This document shows positions 21,071 through 30,017 of a DNA stretch of 64,000 nucleotides, piece after piece. This stretch comes from Roseivivax sp. GX 12232 (lineage in GTDB: Bacteria; Pseudomonadota; Alphaproteobacteria; Rhodobacterales; Rhodobacteraceae), in NCBI RefSeq assembly GCF_021272185.1, contig NZ_JAJSEC010000004.1, forward strand, positions 310,001-374,000, read 5' to 3'. Each line of letters begins with the position of its first letter. Positions within the stretch are counted from its first letter, which is position 1. Under the pieces are notes generated by a model, which was given only the letters and a program-made list of their open reading frames with translations, was not told the DNA's origin and did not search any database. The position numbers and the translations under genes were made by a program.

Positions 21071-21292
21071 AGGTGGGGCGGCACGGGGTGCATCGCGGGA
21101 GAGGGTTGTGATGTGCCGGGCCAATACGCTGTGAGGCTCTCCTGAAAGCGTTGAGATTGGGCGTTTTGGCTAGGGTGACGTGCGTAGCTTGGGCTAGGCT
21201 TCAGGTCGGACGGCGGGCCATGCGACGGGCCCCTCCTGCCTCTGCGGGCCGCTCCAGGCTGTGCACCTACCCGCTAACCAACCTTCCCAACA

Positions 21293-21460
21293 GAGGGCGC
21301 GCGCCGGACCGGGGGACGGCGCTTCTGACCCCAGAGCGAGGCGCTTTATCCCAGCAAGGTCAGGACGAACGACACGCTAAGCGCGCCATCCCAAGGAGCG
21401 CCGGCCCAAGGGGCCGGTCCGGCGCGCGCCCGGCATCTTCGATGCTATTCGGGCGCAAGA
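21293..21460 (+). repeat. Dispersed palindromic element, copy 4
   Basis: Fourth copy, in the orientation of copies 2 and 3. It begins AGGGCGCGCGCCGGACCGG, has GGCGCTTTAT and CAAGGTCAGGAC in the centre, then CCGGCCCAAGGGGCCGG, CGGCGCGCGCCC and the variant hairpin GCATCTTCGATGC, and ends ATTCGGGCGCAAG. The small hairpin carries paired changes (C to T and G to A) that keep it paired. It lies between two same-strand genes, 222 bp after the MarR stop. Stretch 21071-21292 shows no gene. Confidence 0.9.
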
Positions 21461-21471
21461 AGCGCGCTATA

Positions 21472-21495
21472 GTCATCCGGTTGGCACAGGATGAC
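21472..21495. repeat. Inverted repeat GTCATCC-N10-GGATGAC
   Basis: Perfect 7-bp arms at 21472-21478 and 21489-21495 with a 10-base spacer, just after dispersed element copy 4. It could be an operator or a remnant. It is about 450 bp before the next start codon. Confidence 0.5.
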
Positions 21496-21569
21496 GATGA
21501 ATAGTCGTCGCGACGGATAATGCCGCTTCGCTGCTGCCTATTCCGCGGGGCGACAATCCTTCATGGCAA

Positions 21570-21690
21570 CTCAGGGCGCCGCACTGCAACGCACCGGACT
21601 GAACTGCAGCGCACTGCGCTGCACTGCAACGCACCGAACTGCAGCGCACTGGACCGCACTACAACGCGCCGGACTGAAGTGCAGCGCATC
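21570..21690. repeat. Short-period tandem repeat, CTGCARCGCACY-type
   Basis: Degenerate units of about 10 bases (ACTGCAACGC, ACTGCAGCGC, ACTACAACGC and similar) run for about 120 bp. Their translation gives a Thr/Ala/Cys-rich stretch in frame with the downstream dehydrogenase, but I regard it as non-coding. From 21691 to 21940 the sequence is C-rich and I see nothing definite. Confidence 0.75.
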
Positions 21691-21940
21691 GTGTATCACT
21701 GTGACACCTGCAGCCGCGCCGAACCGCAGCCCTCAACCGCGCGATGCCTCCCGGCCTATCACAGCCACCAGACCGGCCGATCCATCCCCCGGACCCTCCC
21801 ATCCGGCACCGCAGCCACACCTTCCAGCCAATCACCTAACCACCCCGCCCCAATGTCGCTTTCCCCACATGACAAGTCGGGCGCCGCGTAAGCCCTCTTC
21901 GGCTGCCGCGTTAGGACGAGCGGGACAGGACAGGGAAGAA

Positions 21941-24451
21941 ATGCCGATGAAAACCCATGTGAAAGCCCTCGTGGTCGGCGGCGGCGCCGTCGGCACCTCC
22001 ATCGCCTATCACCTCGCCCGGCACGGCTGGGACGAGGTGATGCTGCTCGAACGCGACGAGCTGACGAGCGGCTCGACCTGGCATGCGGCGGGGCTCCTGC
22101 CCTATTTCAACATGTCCTACGCGACGACCCATATCCACGACTACTCGATCCGGTTCTACAAGACCCTGGAGGCGGAGACCGGCCTCAACGCCGGCTTCTC
22201 GGTGGTGGGCAACCTGCGCATGGCGCAGTCGAAGGCGCGCATGGACGAATACTTGCTCTATGCCACCACCGCCGAGACCTGCGACGTGCCTTTCGAGTGG
22301 CTCACGCCCTCGGAGATCAAGGCGCGCTGGCCGCTCCTGCGGACCGAGGACCTCGAAGGGGCGATCTACCACCCGACGGACGGCTACATTAACCCCGCCG
22401 ACGTCACCATGGCCATGGCCAAGGGCGCGCGCCAGCGCGGCGTCACGATCGAGCGCAAATGGCAGGTCGACGGCTACGAGTGGACCGGCGCGGAATGGCG
22501 GGTCTCGGTCTCGAAGATGGTCGAGAAGGGCGGCAACCTGGTGCCCTCCGAGGAGACCGCGGTGATCACCGCCGAACACGTGGTGACCGCCACCGGCAAC
22601 CACGCGCAGCGCACCGCGCGGATGCTCGGCATCAAGATCCCCGCGATCCCGGTCGAGCACCAGTATATCGTCACCGAACCCGACCCGGCGCTGGTCGCCT
22701 ACCGCCGCGAGGGCGGCGGCGAACACCCCGTGCTGCGCGACGCCGACGCCAAGTGGTACGTCCGCGAGGAGCGCGGCGGCTGGATCCTCGGCCCCTACGA
22801 GCGCAACGCCCCCGCGCGCTTCGAATACGGCGTACCCGACAGCTTCCGCGCCGATCTCTTCCCGCTCGACCTCGAGCGCATAGAGGAAGAGTACATGTCG
22901 ATGATCCACCGCATTCCGTCGTCCGAGGAGGTCGGCCTCAAGGACGATTACAACGGCCCGATCTGCTACACCCCCGATGGCAACCCGCTGATCGGCCCGG
23001 CGCCGGGGCTGCGCAACATGTGGCTGGCCGAGGGCTTTTCCTTCGGGATCACCGCCGCGGGCGGGGCGGGGGAATACCTCGCGCAGATGATGGTCGCCGG
23101 CGAGGCCGAGATCGACATGGCCTCGCTCGATCCCAAGCGCTACGGCGACTGGATGACGACGGACTACGCCGCCCGCAAGAACGAGGAGGCCTACGAGCAC
23201 GTCTACATCCTGCACCACCCCGACGAGGAACGCCCGGCCTGCCGGCCGCTGCGCACCGCGCCGGTCTACGACCGCCAGAAGGCCCGGGGCGCGCAGTTCG
23301 GCCAGGTCAATGGCTGGGAGCGGCCGAACTACTACGGCTCCGCCGAGGCCGAGGAGGATTTCGACCACGCCGCCCGCAGCTTCCGGCGCGGCGGCTGGTG
23401 GGACTACGCCCGCACCGAGGCCGAGGCGATCCGCAACGGCGTCGGGCTGATAGACGCCACGGCCTTCACCAAGCACCTGGTCAAGGGGCCGGGGGCCGCG
23501 GCCTTCATGGATTGGTTCACCTGCAACCGCCTGCCCAAGACCGGCCGCATCAACCTGACCTATGCGCTGACCGGGGCGGGCACCACGCGCACCGAATACA
23601 CCGTGGTGCGTCTGGCCGAGGACAGCTTCTACCTGGTCTCGGCGGGCGCCTGGACGGGTTATGACGGCGACTACCTGCGCAAGGCCGCCGAGGACCGCCG
23701 CGAAGAGCTGGGCTGGATCGAGGTGCAGGACGTGACCACCCAATGGGGCGTCTTCGCCGTCGCGGGCCCGAAGTCGCGCGACCTCCTCGGCGCGCTGGTC
23801 AAGGACGCCGATCCGGCGACAGTGCTGTCGAACAAGCGCTTCCCCTGGCTGTCCTGCCGCGACATCGAGTTGGGCATGGTGCCGGTGCGCGCCATCCGTG
23901 TCGCCTACACCGGCGAGCTCGGCTGGGAGCTGCACCACCCGATCGAGATGCAGACCCACCTCTGGGACCGGCTGATGGAGGCGGGCGAGCCGCTGGGCCT
24001 GAAGCTCGTGGGCGCGCGGGCGCAGAACTGGCTGCGCCAGGAAAAGAGCTACCGCGCCTTCGGCCATGAGCTCGGCCGCGACGCGACCCCGCTCGAGGCC
24101 GATCTGCCGCGCTTCGTCGACCTCTCGAAGGAGTTTCACGGCAAGGCGGAGATGCAGGCCAAGGGCATCCGCTCGCGCTGCGTCACGGTGCTGATTGACG
24201 GGCCTTCGGACGCCGATCCCTGGGGCCGCGAGGCGCTCTATCTGGGTGACGGTACCCGAGTCGGGCGGCTGACCTCGGGCGGCTATTCGGTGGCCTTCGG
24301 CAAATCCATCGGCATGGGCTACGTGCGCCCGGATCTCGCCAAGGCGGGGCAGGCGCTGCAGGTGCGGATGCTGGGCCAGCTCTGGGACGCGGTGGTGACC
24401 GAGGACAGCCCCTACGACCCGGAGAACGCGCGGATCCGCCAGGACGGCTAG
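21941..24451 (+). CDS. FAD-dependent dimethylglycine/sarcosine dehydrogenase-type enzyme with a GcvT-like domain
   Basis: An 836-aa two-domain oxidase/dehydrogenase. The N-terminal FAD domain has ALVVGGGAVGTSIAYHLA at about 9-26 and TSGSTWHAAGLLP, whose His is the covalent flavin site in dimethylglycine and sarcosine dehydrogenases. The C-terminal half is an aminomethyltransferase (GcvT-like) tetrahydrofolate-binding domain (YTGELGWELHHP, then LRQEKSYRAFGHELG and TSGGYSVAFGKSIGMGYV). The reaction would be oxidative demethylation of an N-methylated glycine, handing the one-carbon unit to folate. The exact substrate is open. I chose the ATG at 21941, preceded by GGGAAG; the frame runs 126 codons further upstream through repeats. 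Confidence 0.9.
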   Translation: MPMKTHVKALVVGGGAVGTSIAYHLARHGWDEVMLLERDELTSGSTWHAAGLLPYFNMSYATTHIHDYSIRFYKTLEAETGLNAGFSVVGNLRMAQSKARMDEYLLYATTAETCDVPFEWLTPSEIKARWPLLRTEDLEGAIYHPTDGYINPADVTMAMAKGARQRGVTIERKWQVDGYEWTGAEWRVSVSKMVEKGGNLVPSEETAVITAEHVVTATGNHAQRTARMLGIKIPAIPVEHQYIVTEPDPALVAYRREGGGEHPVLRDADAKWYVREERGGWILGPYERNAPARFEYGVPDSFRADLFPLDLERIEEEYMSMIHRIPSSEEVGLKDDYNGPICYTPDGNPLIGPAPGLRNMWLAEGFSFGITAAGGAGEYLAQMMVAGEAEIDMASLDPKRYGDWMTTDYAARKNEEAYEHVYILHHPDEERPACRPLRTAPVYDRQKARGAQFGQVNGWERPNYYGSAEAEEDFDHAARSFRRGGWWDYARTEAEAIRNGVGLIDATAFTKHLVKGPGAAAFMDWFTCNRLPKTGRINLTYALTGAGTTRTEYTVVRLAEDSFYLVSAGAWTGYDGDYLRKAAEDRREELGWIEVQDVTTQWGVFAVAGPKSRDLLGALVKDADPATVLSNKRFPWLSCRDIELGMVPVRAIRVAYTGELGWELHHPIEMQTHLWDRLMEAGEPLGLKLVGARAQNWLRQEKSYRAFGHELGRDATPLEADLPRFVDLSKEFHGKAEMQAKGIRSRCVTVLIDGPSDADPWGREALYLGDGTRVGRLTSGGYSVAFGKSIGMGYVRPDLAKAGQALQVRMLGQLWDAVVTEDSPYDPENARIRQDG

Positions 24452-24478
24452 GCGCGCGGGTCTCGCCGCGACCAGCAC

Positions 24479-24514
24479 AAAAAAAGGCCCCGTGCAGCGC
24501 GCGCGGGGCCTTCT
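24479..24514 (-). terminator. Intrinsic terminator, mainly for accA
   Basis: GGCCCCG (24486-24492) pairs with CGGGGCC (24504-24510). On the minus strand the stem is followed by a run of seven T, which makes a good terminator for accA. In the plus direction it is followed only by TTCTC, so it may also help end the dehydrogenase transcript. Confidence 0.8.
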
Positions 24515-24557
24515 CACTTGATCGGGGAGGCGGGCGCGGCAGGCGCCCCCTCGGACG

Positions 24558-25520
24558 TCAGGCCGCGAGGCCCTTCGAGCCCATCTCCAGGAACTTCTTG
24601 CGGCGCGCGGCGACCAGCTCCTCGGGGGAAGCCTTGTGGAACTCGCCCAGCATGGCCTCGATCGCCTCGCCCACGGCGGCGATGGCGGCATGGCCGTCGC
24701 GATGGGCGCCGCCCAGGGGCTCGGGGATGATCCGGTCGCAGATGCCCAGCTTCTTGAGGTCCTGCGCGGTCAGGCGCAGCGCCTCGGCGGCCTCGCGCAT
24801 CTTCTCGGCGTTCTTCCACAGGATCGAGGCGCAGCCCTCGGGCGAGATCACCGAATAGACCGAATGCTCGAGCATCGCGATGCGGTTGGCGCTGGCGAAG
24901 GCCACCGCGCCGCCCGAGCCGCCCTCGCCGATGATCACCGACAGGAGCGGCACGCCGATCTGCAGGCATTTCTCGGTCGAGCGCGCGATGGCCTCGGACT
25001 GGCCGCGCTCCTCGGCGCCCTTGCCGGGGTAGGCGCCGGGGGTGTCGACCAGGGTGATGACCGGCAGGCCGAAGCGGTCGGCCATGTCCATCAGGCGGAT
25101 CGCCTTGCGGTAGCCCTCGGGGCGGGCCATGCCGAAGTTGTGGGTCAGCCGCGACTGGGTGTCGTTGCCCTTCTCGTGGCCGATCACCACGACGGGCCGG
25201 TCGTTGAACCGCGCGAGCCCGCCCATCACCGCGTGGTCGTCGCCGAAGGCGCGGTCGCCCGCAAGCGGCGTGTACTCGGTGAAGAGCGCGTCGATGTAGT
25301 CGCGGCAATGCGGCCGGTCGGGGTGCCGGGCGACCTGGCACTTCCGCCAGGGCGTCAGCTTGGCGTAGAGATCCTTGAGAAGGTTCGTGGCCTTCTTGTC
25401 GAGCGCCCGGGCCTCGGCCTCGATATCCATGCCCTCGCTCGACCGCGCCATGGCGCGCAGCTCTTCGGACTTGCCTTCGATCTCGGCGAGCGGCTTTTCG
25501 AAGTCGAGATAATGCGTCAT
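24558..25520 (-). CDS. accA: Acetyl-CoA carboxylase carboxyltransferase subunit alpha
   Basis: Alpha half of the carboxyltransferase that moves CO2 from carboxybiotin to acetyl-CoA, making malonyl-CoA for fatty acid synthesis. The 320-aa length is normal. It begins [17 protein letters not shown], contains [44 protein letters not shown] and [16 protein letters not shown] (oxyanion-hole glycines), and ends with the family's long helical tail. I used the ATG at 25520, which has AAAGGGA upstream; the 18 codons before it look like leader. It is encoded away from accD, as is common. Confidence 0.97.
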   Translation of the reverse strand: MTHYLDFEKPLAEIEGKSEELRAMARSSEGMDIEAEARALDKKATNLLKDLYAKLTPWRKCQVARHPDRPHCRDYIDALFTEYTPLAGDRAFGDDHAVMGGLARFNDRPVVVIGHEKGNDTQSRLTHNFGMARPEGYRKAIRLMDMADRFGLPVITLVDTPGAYPGKGAEERGQSEAIARSTEKCLQIGVPLLSVIIGEGGSGGAVAFASANRIAMLEHSVYSVISPEGCASILWKNAEKMREAAEALRLTAQDLKKLGICDRIIPEPLGGAHRDGHAAIAAVGEAIEAMLGEFHKASPEELVAARRKKFLEMGSKGLAA

Positions 25521-25590
25521 CGCGTATTCCCTTTGACCTCGGGCCGATATGCCGCGCGACGCCCTGTTTTGCAACCGGATGCGGGCGCGC

Positions 25591-26193
25591 TCAGCGCAGG
25601 ATCACCGGGATCAGCGAGGCTACGAGCAGCCCGGCCATGGTCCAGTTGAAGACCCGCAGCCGCGCGGGCTGCTGCAGGAAGCGCCTGAGCTGGGTGCCAA
25701 GCGCCGTCCAGCCGGTGGTCGAGATCGCCGAACAGGCCACATAGGCGGCCACCACCCAGAGCACCGCGCCGAGGCTGCGCCCCGAGGCGTAGAGCGTGAT
25801 CGCCGAGAGCGCCATGGACCAGGCCTTGGGGTTCACCCATTGGAACGAGGCCGCCTCGAAGAACGACAGGGGCTTGCCGGTGGCGGGGCCCTGGCCGCCC
25901 TTCTCGGGGGCGGCGGCATTGGCGATCTTCCAGGCCAGGAACAGCATGTAGCCGACCGAGAGCACCGTCAGGATGGTGTAGAGCGGCGGCCAGAGGTCGA
26001 AGAGCCGCATCACCCCGAGCCCGACGCAGAAGCACATCGCCGGAAAGCCCAGCCCGATGCCCAGCATATGCGGCACCGTGCGGCGGAAACCGAAGTTCGC
26101 GCCCGAGGCCATCAGCATGAAGTTGTTCGGCCCCGGCGTGATGACGGTGACGAAGGCGAAGGCCAGGAGGGCGGGCAGGAGCTCGGGTATCAT
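25591..26193 (-). CDS. LysE/RhtB-family exporter
   Basis: A 200-aa inner-membrane protein of the LysE/RhtB amino-acid exporter family, with about six membrane segments. The family signature near the N-terminus is intact ([22 protein letters not shown], about 14-35), as is the later [13 protein letters not shown]. The substrate is unknown; the family exports basic amino acids, homoserine, threonine or cysteine pathway products. I used the ATG at 26193, since the upstream part of the frame reads through a 42-bp tandem repeat. It is one of three LysE-type genes within 2.6 kb. Confidence 0.88.
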   Translation of the reverse strand: MIPELLPALLAFAFVTVITPGPNNFMLMASGANFGFRRTVPHMLGIGLGFPAMCFCVGLGVMRLFDLWPPLYTILTVLSVGYMLFLAWKIANAAAPEKGGQGPATGKPLSFFEAASFQWVNPKAWSMALSAITLYASGRSLGAVLWVVAAYVACSAISTTGWTALGTQLRRFLQQPARLRVFNWTMAGLLVASLIPVILR

Positions 26194-26254
26194 GCGGCGC
26201 AGAATCCGCGAAACGGCGGATGATGCAATCGGCTTTTTGCGCCGTGGGGGCGCG

Positions 26255-26450
26255 GGGCGGCGAACCGGTCCAAAGGAATTTCGGCCGTTGCGGTGCGGCG
26301 CCCGAACCAATCCCCGGGAAATTGCGTGGCCGGGGTGTGGCACCCGAACCGGCCCCGGGGATATGCGCTGCTGGGGTGTGGCTCCCGAACTGGCCCCCTG
26401 AGAAATTCCGCCGCCCGAGCGCCACCCTCGAACCGGCCCCCGGAACCGCG
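26255..26450. repeat. Minisatellite with a 42-bp period
   Basis: About five imperfect units. The shared block CGAACC(G/A)GYCCC recurs with its G at 26262, 26304, 26346, 26387 and 26430, that is 42, 42, 41 and 43 bases apart. Units also share GGGAAATT and GGTGTGG blocks. It fills the gap between the divergent LysE-type and free-Met-sulfoxide reductase genes, so promoters for both must lie in or beside it. Confidence 0.8.
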
Positions 26451-26518
26451 CCCCGGCCTTGCCGGCGCGGGCCGGGCGCGATAGCCCGGCGGGGCACGGC
26501 AGCAAGCGGAGGCAAGCG

Positions 26519-26977
26519 ATGCGCGCGGATTATGACGAGCTGGCCAAGACCATCGGCGCCCTGACCGAGGGCGAGACCGACAGCGTGGCGCTCATGGCGA
26601 CGCTGGTCTGCGAGCTGCACCACGCCGACGACCGCTTCGACTGGACCGGCTTCTACCGCGTCACCGCGCCCGAGCTTCTGAAGATCGGCCCCTACCAGGG
26701 CGGCCACGGCTGCCTGGTGATCCCCTTCGACCGGGGCGTCTGCGGCGCCGCCGCGCGCACCGGCGAGACCCAGCTCGTTGACGACGTCGAGGCCTTCCCG
26801 GGCCATATCGCCTGTTCCAGCTCCACCCGTTCCGAGATCGTGCTGCCGGTCTGGACCGGGGCGGGGCGTCTCCTGGGCGTCCTCGACATCGACAGCGACT
26901 TGCCCGGCGCCTTCGACGCAACCGACGCCAAGGCGCTGGCGGCGATCCTCAAGACCACCTTCGAGCGGGCGGAATGA
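26519..26977 (+). CDS. msrC: Free methionine-(R)-sulfoxide reductase (GAF domain)
   Basis: A 152-aa single GAF-domain enzyme that reduces free methionine-R-sulfoxide, complementing MsrA and MsrB. All three cysteines of the E. coli enzyme are present: one in GGHGCLVIPF, one in DRGVCGAAART, and one in GHIACSSSTRSEIVLPV. The GAF core WTGFYRV and LGVLDIDSD is typical. The ATG at 26519 follows GGAGG at a fair distance. The stop overlaps the next LysE-type gene by 4 bp, so they are co-translated. Confidence 0.92.
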   Translation: MRADYDELAKTIGALTEGETDSVALMATLVCELHHADDRFDWTGFYRVTAPELLKIGPYQGGHGCLVIPFDRGVCGAAARTGETQLVDDVEAFPGHIACSSSTRSEIVLPVWTGAGRLLGVLDIDSDLPGAFDATDAKALAAILKTTFERAE

Positions 26978-27585
26978 GCCCAGCGGACTGGCTCGTCTTC
27001 GCGGGCTTCTGGGTGATCTTCGTCACCTCGCCGGGGCCGAACGCGGTCAACTGCATCCAGAACGGCATGAGCCACGGCTTTCTGCGCGCGCTCTGGGGCG
27101 TTGCGGCGATCCTGACCCAGGCGGCGCTGTTTCTCGGGCTCTCGGCGCTGGGCATCACCGCGCTTCTGACCAAGGCCCCGGCGCTGTTCCTCGCGGCCAA
27201 GGTGGCCGGGGCGGCGGTGCTGATCTGGCTGGGCCTGCGCGGCTGGCGGCGCGCGGCACAGCCTCTGGCCGCCGAGCCCTCGGAGCGCGGGCGGATCTAC
27301 GGCCGCGCCTTCGCGGTCGCCACGATCAACCCCAAGAGCGTCGCGGGCTACCTCGCCGCCTTCTCGCAGTTCGTCGCCCCCGACGTGCCGATCGGCCAGC
27401 AGATGTGGGTCATCGTGCCGACCGCGCTGAGCATCACCGCGGCGAGCTACGCCAGCTACACCGCGCTCGGCGCCTGGATCGGGCAGGCCGCGCTCGGGGC
27501 GGTTGCGAACCGGGTCGTGAGGCGTATCCTCGCGGCCTGTTTCATCTTCTACGGGCTGGCGCTGGGGGCCACGATCTTTGTCTGA
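26974..27585 (+). CDS. LysE/RhtB-family exporter, second copy
   Basis: A 203-aa LysE-family inner-membrane exporter with about six hydrophobic segments. The signature is FVTSPGPNAVNCIQNGMSHG at about 16-35, with INPKSVAGYLAAFSQF at about 116-131. Its start codon overlaps the stop of the free-Met-sulfoxide reductase gene (ATGA). I infer that it may move methionine or a related compound, but no residue proves this. Confidence 0.88.
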   Translation: MSPADWLVFAGFWVIFVTSPGPNAVNCIQNGMSHGFLRALWGVAAILTQAALFLGLSALGITALLTKAPALFLAAKVAGAAVLIWLGLRGWRRAAQPLAAEPSERGRIYGRAFAVATINPKSVAGYLAAFSQFVAPDVPIGQQMWVIVPTALSITAASYASYTALGAWIGQAALGAVANRVVRRILAACFIFYGLALGATIFV

Positions 27586-27615
27586 GCACCACATTCTCAC
27601 CCGCGCGGGGCGGCC

Positions 27616-28227
27616 ATGATCGCCCTGCCCGAGACCGCGACGCTCCTGGCCTTCCTGGGCGCAGGGCTGGCGGTGAACCTCACCCCCGGGGCGGATGTGA
27701 TGTTCGCCCTGGCCTCGGGGGCGCGCGGCGGCCCGCGGGCGGGGCTCGCGGCGGCGGCGGGCGTCAGCATCGGCTGCCTGGGCCATGTGCTCCTGGTGGC
27801 CTTCGGCGTGGCGGCGGCGCTCAGGGCGCTGCCCGGCGCCTTCGAGGTCATCCGCTGGGCCGGAGCGGGCTACCTTCTGTTCCTGGCCTGGCGGGCCTGG
27901 CGCGCGCCGCCGGGGGTGACGGGCGAGGGCAGCACCGGGCTGGCCCAGGCCTTCCGGCGCGGGGTGATCACCAACCTTCTCAACCCCAAGGTGGCGCTGT
28001 TTATCCTGGCCTTCCTGCCGCAATTCGCCGACCCCGCGCGCGGGCCGGTCTGGTCGCAGCTCCTGAGCCTCGGGGCGCTTTTCGTGGCCACGGCCTTCGT
28101 CGTGACCGGCGCCTATGGCGCGGCGGGCGGGGCGCTGCGGCACGTGCTGGCGGCGCGGGGCCGGCTCTTGAACCGGATCGCGGCGCTGGTCTTCGGCGGG
28201 CTGGCGGTTAGGTTGGCCTGGGGATAG
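27616..28227 (+). CDS. LysE/RhtB-family exporter, third copy
   Basis: A 203-aa LysE-family exporter starting 30 bp after the previous one, which suggests one operon. The signature LTPGADVMFALASGARGG is at about 22-39, and NLLNPKVALFILAFLPQFAD at about 119-138 is the best-conserved RhtB-type block. The two genes differ strongly, so this is not a recent duplication. The sequence from 28228 to 28440 before the next gene holds no obvious promoter or riboswitch. Confidence 0.9.
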   Translation: MIALPETATLLAFLGAGLAVNLTPGADVMFALASGARGGPRAGLAAAAGVSIGCLGHVLLVAFGVAAALRALPGAFEVIRWAGAGYLLFLAWRAWRAPPGVTGEGSTGLAQAFRRGVITNLLNPKVALFILAFLPQFADPARGPVWSQLLSLGALFVATAFVVTGAYGAAGGALRHVLAARGRLLNRIAALVFGGLAVRLAWG

Positions 28228-28440
28228 ACCCCGTGGGAGAGACGTGTCGTGCGGAGCCTTGGGGCCATCGGCTTGGGCCGGGTCCGAGGAGCCGGACGCG
28301 ACAGGACCGAGGGCCCGGGGCCTCCAAAAGGGCCCCAAGCGGGGCGCACCCCCGGAACCACCAAGACCCGGCGGAACCACCCGCCGGAGACGCACAGACC
28401 GGGCCACCCCCGGTCACGCCAGGAGACGAAAGGAGCGGGC

Positions 28441-29337
28441 ATGGCCAAGATCACATTGCTGGATGGCGGGCTCGGACAGGAGCTGATCCGCCGCTCGGGC
28501 GAGGCGCCGACCCCGCTCTGGGCGACGCAGGTGATGATCGACCGGCCCGGGCTGGTGCAGCAGGTGCACGAGGATTTCTTCCGCGCCGGGGCCAGCGTCG
28601 CCATGGCCAACACCTATGCGATCCTGCCCGACCGGCTCGAACGCGCGGGCCTCTCGGACCGCATCGAGGAGTTCCGCGCCGCCGCCCTGGCCGAGGCCGA
28701 ATGGGCCCGCGACGCTCATGGCAAGGGCCGGATCGCCGGCTGCATCGGGCCGCTCGGCGCCTCCTACCGCACCGATGTCTTCCCGGGCATGGAAACCGCG
28801 GTCGCCACCTATTCCGAGATCGTCCGCCGCATGGCCCCAGAGGTCGACGTGATCGTCTTCGAGACCCAGGCCACGCTCGAGAACCTCGAGGCGGCGCTGC
28901 GCGCGGGCCGCGAGAGCAGCCGCCCGGTCTGGGTGGCGATCACCGTCGACGACGCGGACGGCAGCAAGCTGCGCTCGGGCGAGCCCGTCTCCGAGGCCGT
29001 GGCGCTGGCCGAGAAGGGCGGCTGCCAGGCGATCCTCGCCAATTGCTCGGCGCCCGAGGCCATGGGCCCGGCGCTCGACATCCTGGCCCGCTCCGAGCTG
29101 CCCTTCGGCGCCTATGCCAACGCCTTCTCGGGGCTGACCAAGGAGTTCCTGACGCCCGACCCGACGGTCGACGCGCTTTCCACCCGGCGCGACATGGGGC
29201 CGGAACGCTACGCGGGCTTCGCGCTCGACTGGGTGCGCCGCGGGGCGACCATCGTCGGCGGCTGCTGCGAGACCGGGCCGGACCACATCCGCGCCATCGC
29301 CGAGGCGCTGCGCAACGACGGCCACGAGATTGTCTGA
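28441..29337 (+). CDS. Homocysteine S-methyltransferase family protein
   Basis: A 298-aa zinc-dependent methyltransferase of the MmuM/betaine-homocysteine type, which makes methionine from homocysteine and a methyl donor such as S-methylmethionine. It starts with LLDGGLGQELIRR. The three zinc cysteines are in ILANCSAPEA and VGGCCETGPDHI, exactly as in the family. I took the ATG at 28441; the frame is open 64 codons further up, but the composition there is unlike a gene. The end overlaps rluA by 8 bp. Confidence 0.9.
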   Translation: MAKITLLDGGLGQELIRRSGEAPTPLWATQVMIDRPGLVQQVHEDFFRAGASVAMANTYAILPDRLERAGLSDRIEEFRAAALAEAEWARDAHGKGRIAGCIGPLGASYRTDVFPGMETAVATYSEIVRRMAPEVDVIVFETQATLENLEAALRAGRESSRPVWVAITVDDADGSKLRSGEPVSEAVALAEKGGCQAILANCSAPEAMGPALDILARSELPFGAYANAFSGLTKEFLTPDPTVDALSTRRDMGPERYAGFALDWVRRGATIVGGCCETGPDHIRAIAEALRNDGHEIV

Positions 29338-29986
29338 GACCCGCGCCGACTACGACCCCCCGCAAGGAGAGATCCCCGTCCTGCACGCCGATCACGAGAT
29401 CCTCGTGGTCGACAAGCCGGCCGGGCTTCTGTCGGTGCCCGGCAAGGGGCCGGAGCTGGCCGACTGCCTGATCGCCCGGCTCTCGGTGGCCTTCCCCGAG
29501 GTGCTCCTGGTGCACCGGCTCGACCGCGACACCTCGGGCGTGATGGTCTTCGCGCTGACCCCGCATGCGCAGCGCCACCTCGGGCTGCAGTTCGAGAAGC
29601 GGCAGGTGAAGAAGACCTATGTCGCCCGGGTGACCGGCGAGATGACCGAGCCCCGGGGCGAGATCGACCTGCCGATCGCCGTCGACTGGCCGAACCGCCC
29701 GCGCCAGAAGATCGACCACGCCGAGGGCCGCCCCGCCTTCACCGCCTGGAAGCTGCAACGCAAGGGCGCGGGCGAAAGCCGGGTGCGGCTCTTCCCGAAG
29801 ACCGGGCGCTCGCACCAGCTGCGGGTGCACATGCTGGCGCTCGGCCACCCGATCCTGGGCGATCCGCTCTACGCCGGAGAGGCGGCGGGCGAGCACCCCC
29901 GGATGATGCTGCACGCAGAGGAGCTGCGCCTGCGCCACCCCGACGGCGGGCGCGGCATGCAGTTCCGCGCCAAGCCGCCGTTCTAG
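29330..29986 (+). CDS. rluA: RluA-family pseudouridine synthase
   Basis: A 218-aa RNA pseudouridine synthase, the same length as E. coli RluA (about 219 aa), which modifies 23S rRNA and some tRNAs. The catalytic HRLDRDTSG motif is at about 62-70, with the RTGRSHQLRVH-type block KTGRSHQLRVHM later. No S4 domain is present, which also fits RluA over RluC/D. The start is probably the TTG at 29330, overlapping the upstream gene by 8 bp, since no ATG lies near the conserved beginning. Confidence 0.9.
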   Translation: MSETRADYDPPQGEIPVLHADHEILVVDKPAGLLSVPGKGPELADCLIARLSVAFPEVLLVHRLDRDTSGVMVFALTPHAQRHLGLQFEKRQVKKTYVARVTGEMTEPRGEIDLPIAVDWPNRPRQKIDHAEGRPAFTAWKLQRKGAGESRVRLFPKTGRSHQLRVHMLALGHPILGDPLYAGEAAGEHPRMMLHAEELRLRHPDGGRGMQFRAKPPF

Positions 29987-30017
29987 GGCGCTTTTGAGGT
30001 GCTGCGCTGGCTGTGAG

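Noticed and set aside
21563-21940. A 126-codon N-terminal extension of the dehydrogenase
   Set aside because: It is Thr/Ala/Pro/Cys-rich and made of short repeats. The FAD motif starts right after the ATG at 21941, which has a good ribosome site.
28228-28440. A GCCAGGAGAC block like the B12-box of cobalamin riboswitches before the homocysteine methyltransferase gene
   Set aside because: The other conserved parts (the CCGCAACTGT and GCCACTG blocks and the GGGAA core) are not found upstream, so a riboswitch is not supported. No SAM or SAH riboswitch pattern was seen either.
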